A stretch of 64,000 nucleotides of DNA from Mycocentrospora acerina (lineage: Eukaryota; Ascomycota; Dothideomycetes; Pleosporales): positions 101,571 through 165,570 of the forward strand of contig JAKUHH010000130.1 in the NCBI GenBank assembly GCA_022701365.1, written 5' to 3'. The notes beneath the pieces were generated by a model. It was given only the letters and a program-made list of their open reading frames with translations, did no database searches and was not told where the DNA came from. The position numbers and the translations under genes were made by a program. Below are positions 35,507 through 49,000 of the stretch, piece after piece; the first letter of the stretch is position 1, and each line of letters opens with the position of its first letter.

Positions 35507-36268
35507 ATGGCTCGTAATTCCGAGAAGGCGCATTCCATGCTCTTTCGCTTTCGTGCGGCGCAAGCTGCCGAAGCAGGGATCATCGATATCTCGCGGACCC
35601 GGCGACCCAAGCTTATTACCGGCGTGACCTCGATCCCTGTATGCGAAAAATGGCGTGGTCAAGTCCTCAAAGAAATCTCGCGCAAAGTCACAAAGATCCA
35701 GGACGAGGCGCTCTCCGACTACCAGATCCGCGACCTCAACGACGAAATTAACAAACTAATGCGCGAGAAACACATGTGGGAGAGCCAGATCAGGAACCTG
35801 GGTGGTCCAAATTACATGCGCGGCGGTCGCGTGCTGGATGAGGATGGCAAAGAGGTTCCTGGCGGTGGGAAGGGGTACAGGTATTTTGGGCGCGCAAAGG
35901 AGCTACCAGGCGTAAAGGAGCTATTCGAACGGCAGCAAAGGCCTGAAGATGATAACGGGGCAGCCAAGGGTAGAGAGAAGAGGTCAGAGCTTAGGCAGCG
36001 TGTGGACGCAAATTACTACGGGTATAACCTTGACGAAGAGGATGGGACGCTACTCGCATACGAGGCAGCTAAGGAGAAAGAGGCTTGGGCCGACTTTATG
36101 CTTCTTGAAGACGACTTGAATGAGAAGCAGAGCAAGGCGCAAAGAGAGTGGATGGAACTACCAGGTGATGCGGGAGACGGCATACGGTGGCGCGTACCAA
36201 CACTTGAAGAAGTTAATGATGAGCTTGTGGAGCGAAGGAGGAGGAAGTTGCTCGAGAAGCTGGGTTAA
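35507..36268 (+). CDS. ISY1: pre-mRNA-splicing factor ISY1
   Basis: A single exon of 253 residues; yeast Isy1 has 235. Isy1 is a component of the Prp19-associated (NTC) complex in activated spliceosomes and supports first-step fidelity. The N-terminus MARNSEKAHSMLFRFRAAQA is nearly invariant in the family, followed by RRPKLITGVTSIPVCEKWRG, the coiled region ISRKVTKIQDEALSDYQIRD, and RGGRVLDEDGKEVPGGGKGY with YFGRAKELPGVKELF. The C-terminus is Arg/Lys-rich (ERRRRKLLEKLG). The start is set by that conserved N-terminus. No intron is needed. Confidence 0.96.
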   Translation: MARNSEKAHSMLFRFRAAQAAEAGIIDISRTRRPKLITGVTSIPVCEKWRGQVLKEISRKVTKIQDEALSDYQIRDLNDEINKLMREKHMWESQIRNLGGPNYMRGGRVLDEDGKEVPGGGKGYRYFGRAKELPGVKELFERQQRPEDDNGAAKGREKRSELRQRVDANYYGYNLDEEDGTLLAYEAAKEKEAWADFMLLEDDLNEKQSKAQREWMELPGDAGDGIRWRVPTLEEVNDELVERRRRKLLEKLG

Positions 36269-37404
36269 GCAGAGAGCAGAATCACCGCTGCAGACACATT
36301 TTCCCTCGAGATTTCATTGGCGTTGGGATTGGTTGTCACGCATTTTCAGACACGGCAAAGGACGACTGGGCGAAAGATTGATAATCTTGTTGAGAGGATG
36401 CTAAATGGGCGAGGTGGTGGACAGTGACTGTACAGATTATTTTCCAACGCGCATACGCAGTAAACAGGCAAGCTAGCCAAAGATCGATACCCTTGTCGAG
36501 CAATCGACCTGTAAAAGCTCGTTTTTGTACATTACAATTTAACAGCACGAACGCTGTGATCCCGAATTACAACAGATGCAGTACATCTCAGGATCAATAA
36601 TACTATAACATCCATTCACTCTCAGATTTAAACCTGTGCATTGGTCTGCCGCATATCATGTATTGCTTGTTACTACTAATCGATGCACAATGCCATCACG
36701 CACCAGCTACGTAATCCAACATTGCCAGAACGCTATCAGGCCAACAGGGTCCCCAGTGTCAGCATACATAAACCAGGGCATCTGCCTAGTTTCAAATCCT
36801 TTTTCTCCCCGCAATATTCATTATTCCATGGGTTTCCAACAACTTGTTGAACTTTTCTCTTGTTCGTCAAGTTGTCAGCTATGTGCATAATCTCCATGCG
36901 GAAGCTAAGCCGGTGTTGGAAAAATACCACACGGAGATAGGCATATATCCACGAGCCTGAGGCACCATCAGATTTTTTTGCCGCTGTATCTCCGATCGGC
37001 GGTAACGCAGTATTCGTTTATTGCTCCATCTACAAGCTCCGGCGATAACGAGCTCCCCACACCAACCCGCTATCGCCCTGGAGAAGGAGGCCTCCTAGCC
37101 AATGGGAGATGTAGATCTGATGAAAAAAACTCAAGGACTGTTAGTCGATATGACGTCGTGGGTGGTTGTAGTATCCACTGGATCTAGAACGTCATGGAGC
37201 GGACTTTGGTACGGCTTTAGTGATTATCTGGTGACGTGGTGGAGAGGATGGTGTGAGGATGGAAAAGAGATATAAGACTTCTTGTGCGCTGGATGCCATT
37301 GCGCAATCAGTTCACCTTTAATCTCAATCGCGCGTTCCGAACAGCATCATCATCATCATCTCATCACCCACACAAAACTTTGCCAGTACAACAAAAAAAC
37401 AATC
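36269..37404. other. intergenic, upstream of the alcohol dehydrogenase gene
   Basis: No gene recognised. A TATAAG element at 37271-37276 and a CAT-repeat leader near 37343 lie just before the next start codon. Confidence 0.4.
37271..37276 (+). promoter_or_regulatory. TATA box candidate
   Basis: GATATAAG lies about 130 bp before the ATG of the alcohol dehydrogenase gene, at a normal distance for a fungal core promoter. Confidence 0.5.
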
Positions 37405-38536
37405 ATGTCCGACTCTCAGTTCCAGGGATGGCTCGGAAAGGACGAGAAGAGCGTCGAAGGAAACATGGAGTGGGGCTCCTTTGAGCCCAAGAAGTGGACT
37501 GAGGACGACGTCGACATTGAGATCAGCCACTGTGGTATCTGCGGCTCGGATTTGCACATGCTGAAGAGTGGATGGGGACCTACACCTTACCGTACGTCTA
37601 TTTGTCGCAGCATTTTCTGCTATATGGAATTATCCCACTAACGCTCCCCCAGCCTGCGTTGTCGGTCACGAGATTATCGGCAAGGCAGTCAAGGTTGGCA
37701 GCAACGTAAAGCACGTTAAGCAGGGCGACCGTGTCGGTGTCGGCGCCCAGGCCCGCTCTTGCCTCGAGAAGGACTGCCCCGACTGCTCAACTGGCATTGA
37801 AAACCACTGCCGCCGCGCCAATGTCAACACATACGGTTCCGTATACCCCAACGGCGAGGGAAAATCATACGGTGGTTACGCAACACATAACCGCACAAAT
37901 GGACACTTTGTCCTGCCCATTCCTGAGGGTCTCGACTCTGCTGACGCAGCTCCAATGCTGTGCGGTGGTATCACTGTCTTCTCGCCACTGAAGCAGAATG
38001 GTTGCGGACCTGGTAAGACCATTGGTATCGTTGGTGTAGGCGGACTAGGTCATTTTGGTGTCCTGTTCGCAAAGGCACTCGGCGCCGACAAGGTCGTTGG
38101 CATCTCGCGAAAAGCAGAGAAGCGCGACGAGGTGCTGAAGCTCGGCGCGGATCTCTATATCGCCACAGACGAGGATGAGGACTGGACAAAGAAGCACGCC
38201 CAGACTCTGGATCTCATCATCTGCACGGTTAGCAGCGGCAATATGCCACTCGACGGGTACTTGCAGCTGTTGAAGACGAAGGGCACATTCATCCAGGTTG
38301 GCGCCCCCGACGGCGGAAATCTCCCTCCCATCAACGCCTTTACGCTCCTTGTCAGCGGCATTAAGATTGGAGGTAGCGCCATTGGCTCGCCTTCGGAAAT
38401 CGCAGAGATGCTGGACCTTGCGGCGGAGAAGAAGGTCAAGCCATGGATTCAGAAGAGGCCCATGAAGGATGCCAACCAGGCAATTATCGACTTGGAGAAG
38501 GGCAAGGCTAGGTACAGGTATGTGCTTGAGAACTAG
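37405..38536 (+). CDS. zinc-dependent alcohol dehydrogenase, cinnamyl-alcohol type
   Basis: Two exons, 37405-37591 and 37653-38536, give 356 residues; the 61-bp intron has GTACGT and CACTAAC. The enzyme should interconvert aldehydes and alcohols, probably with NADPH, as for yeast Adh6/Adh7. Visible motifs are HCGICGSDLHM and GHEIIG (catalytic zinc; His68-Glu69), the four-cysteine structural zinc loop in SCLEKDCPDCSTGIENHC, the third catalytic Cys in APMLCGGI, and the dinucleotide motif GIVGVGGLGHFGV followed by GISRKAEKRDE. The Ser-Arg-Lys after the second strand favours NADP(H) over NAD(H). The intron splits the Pro codon just before the GHE motif. The substrate is unknown. Confidence 0.92.
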
Positions 38537-39656
38537 ATTTCTTGGTGCACTTGTATGTAATAATTAGATGATAATGATTTGATACCATTTAATATTCTGT
38601 TTCTAGTCTGAAAAGTAAGGCGAGGTTGAGGTATCTGATTAACGATTTTCATTTCTGGAAATACAAAGCATACTCGCAACTTGACCAGTTCCTTCTACCA
38701 TCATCTCTTCCCTTTTTTTATAAGAAAAATACATCACAAGCATAGAATCCTCAACAATCTCAACTTAAACCACCTCCTCAATCTTCTACCCTAGTCCTCG
38801 TAAATCCCTTTCCTTTCCGTCTCCAATCCAACCCCCACAACATGGCACATCTACATCGTATCCTCTTCCTCTCCTACTCACCCCCTTATTTCCCCACCTT
38901 CCACATCCCTGAACACAGAGATAGTACGAGGACGCGAGACGTGAGACGTGAGAGTGGCATGTATCAATGTATGACATGATTTTAAGCCAGTGATATTTAC
39001 ACATACGCGTACCCCATCCCATCCCATCCCATCTTGCGAGACAAACTCCTTCGAGTCGAATCTCACCTCACCTCACCTCAACCCAACATATATCAAAGCA
39101 TGGGGAAGAAAGACATGTTGATAGTTTGATAGATGGAATGATAATATACACTGTAAACCAGTCATGACCACGGTCACAGTAACAATACGATAGTGAAACG
39201 ATCAGCGGGGCAGAAGATAAGGGGTTTTTGTCTAAACACTCACTTATGCGCTTATTCACTCGTATGGTTTACTGCTAATTATATCTCCGATGTCACGTTC
39301 TAGACCACAGGGGGAAGTGGTGTGTAGATGGGTGGTTTCCTTCCGTGAGGGACGGATGGGTTGATACTTTTGGGATGAAGGGAAGGAGGGTGTCTTACTT
39401 CAGTTCAGTTAAATTCATCGACGTTTCTCAACGGCGTATGGAGTGATTTTAACACGAGGTTTCTTGGCTAGGTCGCGGAGTGTGGTAATGCATGATATGT
39501 GTTTTTATGGATGTAATCTGGCGTTTTTCGTTGAGGGAGATGTGTAGTTTGGAGGGGTGAGTGGTGGTGGTGATGATGATAGGAAAGATTGTGAGGGGGC
39601 CTTTTTGAAACAGGGAATGGGGAAACGAAACAGTGAACGTGGTCATGGATGAGCGT

Positions 39657-39853
39657 GGTTAGGGTTAGGGTTAGGGACAGGGACAAGGATAGAGATAGAG
39701 ATTGTCAGGACACAGCTCTATTCCACTATGCCATGCAAGCCAAAAAGGTACTATGATCTATCATCTGATAGATCCTGGAATAGAACAGTACATATCCTCA
39801 GGTTGAACCACTTCCTGACAGAGATAGGGGTAGGGATAAGGATAGGGGTATTG
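39657..39853. repeat. interstitial telomere-like hexamer array
   Basis: Three perfect TTAGGG units (39659-39676) lead into degenerate purine-rich hexamers (AGGGAC, AAGGAT, AGAGAT). After a 118-bp interruption the array resumes as GAGATAGGGGTAGGGATAAGG. TTAGGG is the telomere repeat of most filamentous fungi. Confidence 0.75.
39703..39820. mobile_element. MITE-like 118-bp inverted-repeat element
   Basis: Ends are perfect 7-bp inverted repeats, TGTCAGG and CCTGACA. Inside, CTCTATTCCA pairs with TGGAATAGA, and the centre (39755-39774) is a 9-bp perfect hairpin stem around a 2-nt loop. Both flanks read GAGAT, which could be a 5-bp target duplication, although the surrounding hexamer array makes chance matches likely. 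It has no coding capacity, so it would need a transposase in trans. Confidence 0.55.
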
Positions 39854-42800
39854 TGAGAGATGGGGTAAAAAAGACTGGACGATAGATTGATGGTGTTTTA
39901 CGTTGGAAAAAGTGCCCTTACAAAGAGCGTGTAGACGAGCAGAGCTATAGAATCATAGTGTTGACACACCTGCCTTAGACGCTTTTCCACGTGTATGGAG
40001 TGGAACCAAGTGTCTTGTCTACCCCTCTGGCTTCCGCTAGTTGAATTTCAAGGTTCAACGGTTATTATTGTCCGATTGGGACAACAAATTTGGAAGAGAG
40101 TCGTTCTTTTTCTCCGATGCAAGAAGGGAAATCGGTGCAGAAAAGGGAGAGAGAGAGGAGATAAAGGCTAGTAAAAAAGATAAAAGGAAAAAGGGGCAGC
40201 GAGTGTATTCTAGACAGCAGCCAGATGGATGCCTTTTTCTGTCCCTTCAAATGCTAGGTCTCTTGAACTACCATGTGAAAAATGTCATGTAAAAGCCCGT
40301 TCTCTAGAGGAAAGATTCAAAGTCTACGGGGCTGGCTGGCAGAGTCGCTGAAGATTCAGTGTCCTCCTACTCGAAAAAGGGAGGGGACAGTGGTTAGAGC
40401 GGTCACTCATCAAAGTGTTGGGCAACTTTGCAACAACGAACCAGGTGTTCTGGGGAGTTAGGCCGCCAGGGAGGAAAGATGAAGCAGTGAATAGCGTTTT
40501 GCTAGATCAGTGTACACATCAAGAGTTGCTGGCAAAAAACTCACATCTAAAATTAACCTTGAAGACTGTACCAACATCTTAAGGTTTGCAGCTACAATGC
40601 TCCCAAGCAGTTTCAAGATGAGGTGTTGTCGAACAGATGTATTCAGCTGGTAAGCGCTTGATGGGCTACTACCAACAGGCTAAGGAAACCTGCATGAATA
40701 GTTCATCTATTCAGGCCCGACGAGGTGACGTGTAAGCGACATGGCGAGTTGGTGACCAAGTGCTAGCGTAGAATATGTTTCATCATGCTTTGGGAATCTA
40801 CACCTGATGGTAGAGGCAGGAGAAATCTGCCCGCCTACCAGAAGTCCGAGTGTGGCTCGATAAATGATCGACCTTTGACTAGATTGGTAGTCTGTGTCAA
40901 CAGTCAGGCAGCACAGGCTGCACACCCAAGGGGCACCAAGCCTAAGTAAAGGTCAGTGCATATGCCTACGGAACGTGCAGCTTCCGTTATGGTTAGGAAG
41001 CCACTAGTGAGTCGTTCGAAAGAGTCAATATTCCGATGTGCCGCACGTGCGCAACGTCCCTTCTCCCGGACCAAAACCCATGCAGCCTGGTCAATAAAAC
41101 GTATCCAAAGTGGCCAGAGACTGTGCGAGCTTGTGCTCATTCGGCACACTTGATTGAAAATACACTCTATAGTGAGGAGTACTTTGCGGGTGTGTGCCCT
41201 TCGGGGCTTTGAGACCGAGAGAGTAATACCTAGTATGCACGAACATGTGGAGCCGCTTGCTGCCACGCTGTCCGGCAACTGAGCTTCAACCCCCGTGAAA
41301 CTATTACTATTCACCTAGGTTCTCGGGTAAAAACAAGTGATCTGCGAGCCTGGACGTGTCTTTGAGCTCCAACATTCTCTCCGCTTTCAGCAACATTCGC
41401 GCCTACTGCGAATGTAGAATGAGGCGTAAGGTAAAGATGAGAAGTGAGATGGCAGAAAAGCAGGATTGTATGATTCAGGGCATTTACTGTAGGGAATCGA
41501 TCGTGCTTTTCGTGTGTAATTCAAATACGTGATAATCTTGGATAGAGCCTGCGAGGCTGGACATAATCAAGGCAGAACAAACTACAGTAGAGCAACTCGT
41601 ATGAAGTCATTGACAACTCGTACACAGAACACAAAGTATCAGCAATGAGAAATACGATCAAAATGAAAGCCGATAGAAAAGTAGATGATGTGACAAAAAG
41701 AAAGAAAGAAAGGAAGATGACGATGACGTAAGAACACCTTGCATTTCACCTCTTCAAAGTCCCAGGGGCATCTTTTCGATTTGTTACTATTTCCCCACAT
41801 GGGTTCGCGAACACGGCAACTACTTCGGAAGCGCGAATCGTAACGTGTCACCAGGATACCTAGAAGTATCCTTCAGCAAGCACCTGCATATACCTAGTGC
41901 CTCCAGCACACAGACCAATGCGAGGTGATGAGTAGTCGCGCCCCTTGTAGGCCTTCGTACGAACGCTGCGAATATATTCGCCGTCGGAAGCTTACAACTG
42001 TCCTCCGAAATGCTTGGTAGAGACCTACATAGATTGCCATGCTGATACTATCGAAAGGGGAGTGTCCTTTGACGCTGGGATTGAAGCTATATTATTCTAG
42101 TCGAGGTGTAAATGTTATTCCATGTTTAGAATACTTTGAGTACCAGCAGTTCTCACAGTTGCTGCCCAAGGCAATGTAACAGTAAATGTCGCTGCCTGAA
42201 CGTTTCTGCGCGAGTCGTGCCTGCGGGATGGTTAATCTTATACGAACGCTGTCATATGTTGTTAACATCATCAGGCAGAGTCCGTCACACCTAGCGCATC
42301 AGCTAAAAGCGGGGATGTGTAGAAACCGTTGGACCGCACACAGCCCCAAAAGAGGTGTGGCAGGAGGTGAAGCGAGGTGGTGGACGGAGTAGATTCCGGT
42401 AGAATTGTAACGTCTTGGGTGCTCCATTCCCAGTACCGTGGTTGATGGCTTTAGCAGGCGTCAAGAGCTGGCTCAGTGTCACAACTTGCGGTGAGAGACT
42501 GTGGCGAGAAATTTTGGTCACCTTCTTTTCTTGTGTAGGAGAGAAATCGAGTGTAAGAAGTTGAGCTTTTCGCCCAGGGTGAAGCGTTTCGATTTGGTGT
42601 CCCCGAAAGCCTTGTCGAACGCCCTTGAACAATGTATTGATGAAGGCGGTGAGACTGCCGGAAAGGGTGCCGCGCTACAGTAGCGCTGCGGCATGCATGC
42701 AAGCGTATCTAGGCGGAGTTGTTCCGATGCCTCTGCGCTTCTTAGAAGCGGGTGGATGACTTGACGTGAATCGCGCTACCAAGATGAGTACAAACAAGTA

Positions 42801-45800
42801 AGGCGACCAATGTAGGGAACACTGGCGAGTCTTTATTGGTCCGCCTTGGCTTTCTCACGACACATTCAGGCTTCTGAGGAACGAGCGTAGGTTCATTCGA
42901 AGAAGAATTTTGGCTAACCCCACATTGTGTTACTTAATGTATCCTCTGGGTGCCTGGACGACAGGTGATAGATATGTGAACTGAGTGTTGGAGTTGAAAT
43001 CAAGTTCGAATTCAAAGTTGACACCGGAAATCAGGTCGAGAATGATTGCTTAGCATGCAAGGCGCTCATTCAATACCAAGCGTCACATTTCCCAAATTCA
43101 ACCTCCACATGTTTCTCTCTAACTTTGTACGATAAGGCACAAACTCGATCGACCTAAGACGCAATTCATTGTTAGCTTGACTTGGTTAAATCATCTCGCA
43201 GACTATGATTATTGCGTACCATCTGTTCCACTGAATTTGAGCCAATAGACGAGAGATTAAATAAAGATTGCCCCGCGCATTTCCCATTGAACCAATTACG
43301 AGAGAATATCGAGGATTGTTCCTCAACGTTTGTATGGAGTTGATAGTGGATAATTGAGGAAAACTAATTGTAGTGTTCTGAAACGCAAAGGCTAGTTCCA
43401 CAATACGAATCCGACAAGTAGAACTAACAGGGCACTCACGTGGAGGGATTTAGATGCGGGCACTAAGCTCTCTCTAAATGAATATAGATCCAAACTTTCT
43501 GCAAGGCATAGACACTTGTTCTCATTAGCTGCAAAATGTTATGCTGCGGGTGGTTACCTCTTGTGGGTTTTGCTGTGCAGAGAGGGAACCATAGGTTGCT
43601 AGCATCGGAGGTAAAATAGTGAGGCTTGAAGACTAGCTGTTGAACGGCTGAAATTCGATGGCTGGCTTCTGCTTTGGGCAAAGCAACTCATGTGAAGAAA
43701 ACGGTAGCAGCCTTATTGGGCACTTGAAATTTCGAGGAGAGCTGGCGTGACTGACGACTGAAGTGCCGTCAACATATCTAAAACGATGCGTTTTAGACTC
43801 CCATTTGAAATAAACATCACGGTGTTTTGAAATCTACCAATGCAGGCGAGAAAAGAGAAGATAAATCCACGTAAAAGTAAATGATCGAATACACTACAAC
43901 ATGATAACGACTGTACTCTGGAGACGTACAAATGGATGAAGGCCAAGCTGCGGGGAACTTGAAACGTAATTTAAACTTTACACGCAGTTCTGTGTTCGTT
44001 TGCGAACACCTGCCTGGGGGATGAGCATCATCTAGGGCTAATCCCTTAGAGAACACAGCCCAAGGGTACCGACGAAAATATTAGTCTTTCACCTACCAAA
44101 AAAAAGCCCCGCCATAGCAGAATTGGTAGGTCGATGGAAAGTGTAAATCGGTTTCGGTTATCGTGCCGTACTAACGCTGGGAAGGATTGGGATGAAGCTG
44201 ACAAATTTACCAAACAAGCGCCACTTGGCGCACATGCTGTCAGGGCAAGGAGAGGTGGTCGAACAGTTGTTCCGGGGGGGCCGATAGTGAAAAGGAGAGT
44301 GGAATAGGGACATTAGATGTGCCGGTTGGAAGAGCAATGGCTGGACAAGCAGTAGAAGGTGGTGTCGAGACTAGGTGTCGAGAAAAGTAAAAGGCGGTCC
44401 TGGTTCAGAGCGATGCACTCTAGCTGCGCGTTGCAGATCGCCATGATCAGCTTCAGGGTGGTCGTGGACAGAGGCAAACATCGTTAGGCAAAGTCCTTGT
44501 ACGGTTGCTGGGATTTTCGTTGCGTGGTTTAATTTCATGCATAGGTGCTTACACTGAGTGTGCCATCAATCGCGTACCTCCGCTGAGCAGGGCGACGACA
44601 ACATGCCAACTCTCGTCAGACCGAGCGTCGTTCACTGCAAATTTCAAGTGTTCCTCCCAATGCGTTTTGTCTCTACTTGCAATGCCCAGACCTTCGAGAA
44701 CACGGTTGTTCTTCATGTTCCTAAGATCTCCCTATTCTAGAAATAAACTTTGCATTTGACCGGGGATACCGGCGTAGAAAAGGGCACACGCGAGTGGATG
44801 ACGTCTTACAGTACCGGCACTGCATGAGACAATGGTGCTGTCATTGTATCACAACCGCAGGGTTCAGACTGGCGTCTGTGAGGTGGTGGTCTGGCAGACA
44901 TGCGTATCCCAGTCGGAACAAAACTCTATGGGAACCGCGTCTGACTCGAGTAGTAGAATGCGCAATGCTGAGCTGTGGTGTGCGGAGTCGATTGGAGGGA
45001 TGCCTTTCAGCGAGTCAAATAACGAGAAAGGCTTTTTCTAGCGGCCGTGGGTGCATATGTGCTGCTTTGCTGCTTGCTGGTGACAGTGAGGTGGTCTGAC
45101 AAGAGGCCAGACAAGAGGCCAGACAAGGCGAGTGCGCTCTGCCCGCGCAAGCTGCCATGCTGCATGTCTGAGCGTCGCCTGATTCCCTCGAGCCTCCAGC
45201 CCCGCCTATTCTCCATGCTCACAGTAGACAATACGCTTGGGCCTGATTGCCGCGGCGCACAGCGTGAACAGCCATCCCGCCAGCTCGGGCGGATTGTGCT
45301 GGGGCAGGGTCGCAGTAATTTATCTGCCAATCGCAGCGGGTGTGGCGCAGGACGCAGCATGGCCAACCATCCCTATTCCGTGCCCTCCGAGGTTTGGCTG
45401 GCATGCATGGGCCACCGCATGGGGTCCGAGACAGTGCAGCAGCAGCGTGGTCCTTGCAGCCATGCCCTCTGTTTCCAGGCGTGGCACACGATGCGCCCTC
45501 GGTCGTGCTCTTGGGACATGAGGCATGACGACGGCAACCTACCCATCCTGCAGCCGATCCTCGCCTCTGTACACGCTGCTCCTTTCTTTTTATACCTGAC
45601 ATCCACCTGGCATCGAAGCCGCCTCGTATTGCCGTCCCCCTAGGGCAGTCCCCTGTTTTGACACTCGATTCAGTCGGTCCGCTCGACCCTGGTATGGTGC
45701 AGACGAGCCGGTACCTGCCTCAAACCTAAAAGTGCCACCCACCCAGACCGCGGGTTGTTCGCAGCGATCCTTCGTGTGGTTGAGTACTGAAACACTTTTG

Positions 45801-46069
45801 AAGCGACCCAAAATCCCCTTCCCTTCCATGTCGAACGGTCTTCATGTTCCTTTGCCTGGCCGCCATCCCACCCCACCCCACCATCGCCAGAAGTTGCAGC
45901 TCGACGAATCGCGCTGCATTGAAGCAAACCTCGTAGCTGCTGGTCTTCTCGCCGACAAGCACCTCAAGAAGAACACGAAGAAAGCCGTCGACTTCACATC
46001 GCCCGCCGCCCATAGCAACAGTACTGCTTCCTCAACCGCTAAGACTTGTCTGAAAGACCAGGCCTGCTC

Positions 46070-49000
46070 ATGCACTTTCTAGGAGGGCGTCGTCCCGGCT
46101 CGCGCAGCTCCCACGACCACAACCCTGCCAACACTGCGAGGCCTCTGACTGCACAGTCGCCACGAAGCAACCCAAACCTTGATTCTCAGGCGCCTACCCG
46201 CTCCGCCAGAGGTATGGCTGGCGTGCTTGACATTGAGAGGTCCAGGACGCGTCGAGACCGCACCTTTATCGGCAGCCAATGCACCGTGTGTGACGAGCCT
46301 TTAGAGCACACCCTTCGTGGGGAACGCATTCTGCAGCTCTCGTGTGGCCATGTATCTCACGAGGCTTGCTTTTACGAGTATATTCGTGAGTTCGAGTCAC
46401 AGCACTGTCCCACGTGCGATGCAACGTTGGGGCTCGATACAAGCCGTGGAGGGAACGTGCTCGATCTTGGTATGTCGATCAAAGTCGGTCGCAGCCTCAA
46501 CCAACCCGTGCTGACGTGTAGATGTAGAGAAACTCAGCACCATAGTGCGCTCGGTTCAGAATGAGCCCCAACAGATTAGCAGCCAAAGGAGTACTCAGAG
46601 CACACCGACACCATGGGACGACCAAACACTGACACTGCGTTCTGAGGAAAAGTCGCATGGTCGCTCGCGTAACAACAGCGACGTTTCCGGTCGCTTCACA
46701 TCTCCACAACCGACACAACAACGAGACAGAAGCCATAGCCGAGAACCAAGCTCAGATCGTGCTGGATCGCGGTCACGACACCATCTGCGCAGTGATAGTG
46801 GCGCAACAGGCGCTGGGTCTTCCAATGATTATGCAGCAACACACGACGGCAGGCGGCATGATTACGACGTACAGTCAATGGAAACTAGCCTGAGCAGCCC
46901 ACGCGGCCACTTGAAGAGCCCCATTCCTGCGCCGACAGTGACGGTCCGAAGCGAATTTCCCACTCTTAGCAGATCACGACAGCAGCAAAGCCTGACGTGT
47001 TTGGTGACAGTTGAGGTGGTTGAGGGGAAATGGCAACCTGATCCTGATGACATTCGTGGTGCACCACCCCTTCCCTCAATCCAAAGCGCTGCTGGAGGCT
47101 ACAGACGCGAAAAATCACCAACTCGCAGCAGGCAGTCAAACACACCATCTGCAACTACAGAAGCTTTAGACGAAATCACAGAGGATTTGCATGCACGTGT
47201 CGACAACTGGCATGGTCTTGACTTTTCCCGCTTTGGGAAGCTGCGATTACATGGTCACATCCGTGTTGGGAAGGATCGTCAGTCTTGGCAGGAACTTGAG
47301 TGCTACTTGTTCGCAGAGATGCTCATTTGTGTCAAGGAGAAGAAAACCGCGTCGCATATGCAATGGGATATCCCAGAAAAGCAGTCCATCAAGAAACCCA
47401 AGTGCACATTGAAGGGCTCCATCCTTATCAAGAAGCACCTGAACCAAGTCGAGCACTCGCCAGAGGATCTGGTGCTTACTCTCAGTCTGTCTGTCGCGGA
47501 ACTGCCGGCGTTCCACCTGCAATTCCAGAACAGGAACCAACTGGAAATCTGGCGCCGCGCTCTAATGGACATTCGTTTAGACTTCCCGACCATCAATGGA
47601 GTGGCTGACTTTGACCACGACTATTCTGGTGCCGAGGACGATGACTACCGGAAGCAGAGGCGAGTCTCGTCGGTGAACTCTTCGTATGGCGGAGCTCGAT
47701 CGACCATGACTGCACCTACCGAGTACACAAACTCCCGCTTTGGGGTGCCCGAGCCTCGCCTTGGTGGATCGGTCCACGTACCCATCGACATGGTCGTTGT
47801 TATCCCCGTGTCATCATCGATGCAAGGCCTGAAGATCAACCTCTTACGCGACACCCTCAAATTCTTGGTGCACAGTCTTGGTGAGCGTGACCGTATGGGC
47901 CTTGTCACCTTTGGCTCCAGTGGAGGTGGTGTCCCCATTGTGGGAATGACGAGCAAAGCGTGGAAAGATTGGCCAAAGGTACTCGACTCGATACGGCCTG
48001 TTGGACAGAAGAGCCTTCGTGCCGATGTAGTTGAAGGCGCCAATGTGGCTATGGATCTGTTGATGCAGCGCAAGTCGAGCAATCCGATTTCGAGCATTCT
48101 ACTCATCAGTGACTCGTCGACATCTGATGCGGAGAGTGTTGACTTTGTCATTTCTCGTGCTGAGGCAGCTAAGTAGGTATTCTGACATCCAGATTTGGGG
48201 GATGCGTTGCTAACACTTTTCAGGGTTTCAATCCACTCATTTGGTTTAGGATTGACCCATAAGCCTGACACTATGATTGAGTTGTCAACCCGCACTAAAG
48301 CTTCCTATACTTACGTCAAGGATTGGATGATGCTCCGAGAATGTGCAGCGGGATGTCTCGGCTCTCTTCAGTCTACTTCGCATCAGAACGTCAAACTGAA
48401 GTTGAGGTTACCAGAAGGCTCGCCTGCAAAGTTTGTTAAAATCAGCGGAGCGTTGCAGATCACAAAGCGCGCTGCAGGGAGGGATGCTGAAGCGTCTCTG
48501 GGGGACTTGCGCTTCGGTGATAAAAGAGGTCAGTCGGCATTAGGGATGTGAAAACTGTACAGGTTGCTAACTATGCTTAAGACATTCTCGTACAACTAGT
48601 CATCGCACCAGATGCTGGATCCCCGGAGCAGCTTCCACAAGATCCTTGGGAAACGATCGTGTCAGGCTTAGAAGCCCTGGGCGGTCCATTTGACCAGGAA
48701 GATTCTCGTACCCTCAGCGTTGAGGAGGTGCCCTTAATCCAAGCCGACCTCACCTATGGAGACATTCTTCGAGAAGGCACGCTGTCACACCTGCCAAGGC
48801 CGTCACTACTTGCCATCACCTTGCTCCCTTCAGGTCCACAGAGGAATACACATCATGGACGGCCTCCGACCCCCCCTATTCCGCCTCATCCTCACGTCGT
48901 CCAACGCCGTATGGAACTACTGACCTCCGACATGCTGACACGCGCGTTGACACTTGTATCTCGGGGCCAACATGAACGGGCGCATCATCTACTCAAAGAG

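Larger units (their letters stand above)
38537..46069. other. 7.5-kb gene-poor stretch
   Basis: No gene recognised on either strand; the longest unassigned frames (136 codons at 40904-41314 minus, 198 codons at 45047-45643 plus) lack domains. Simple repeats occur at 39012-39032 (CCCAT)n and 39062-39080 (CTCAC)n. A telomere-like array with an inserted inverted-repeat element lies at 39657-39853. A 12-bp tandem (GACAAGAGGCCA, twice) lies near 45098-45122. The last kilobase is G+C-richer and probably holds the promoter and leader of the RING/PH/vWA gene. Confidence 0.45.

Noticed and set aside
40381..40460. tRNA-like D-arm sequence (AGTGGTTAGAGC)
   Set aside because: No matching T arm or acceptor stem follows, and the would-be anticodon loop has the wrong size.
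45047..45643. 198-codon plus-strand open frame
   Set aside because: It sits in G+C-rich sequence open in many frames at once, has no domain, and probably lies in the promoter or leader of the RING/PH/vWA gene.
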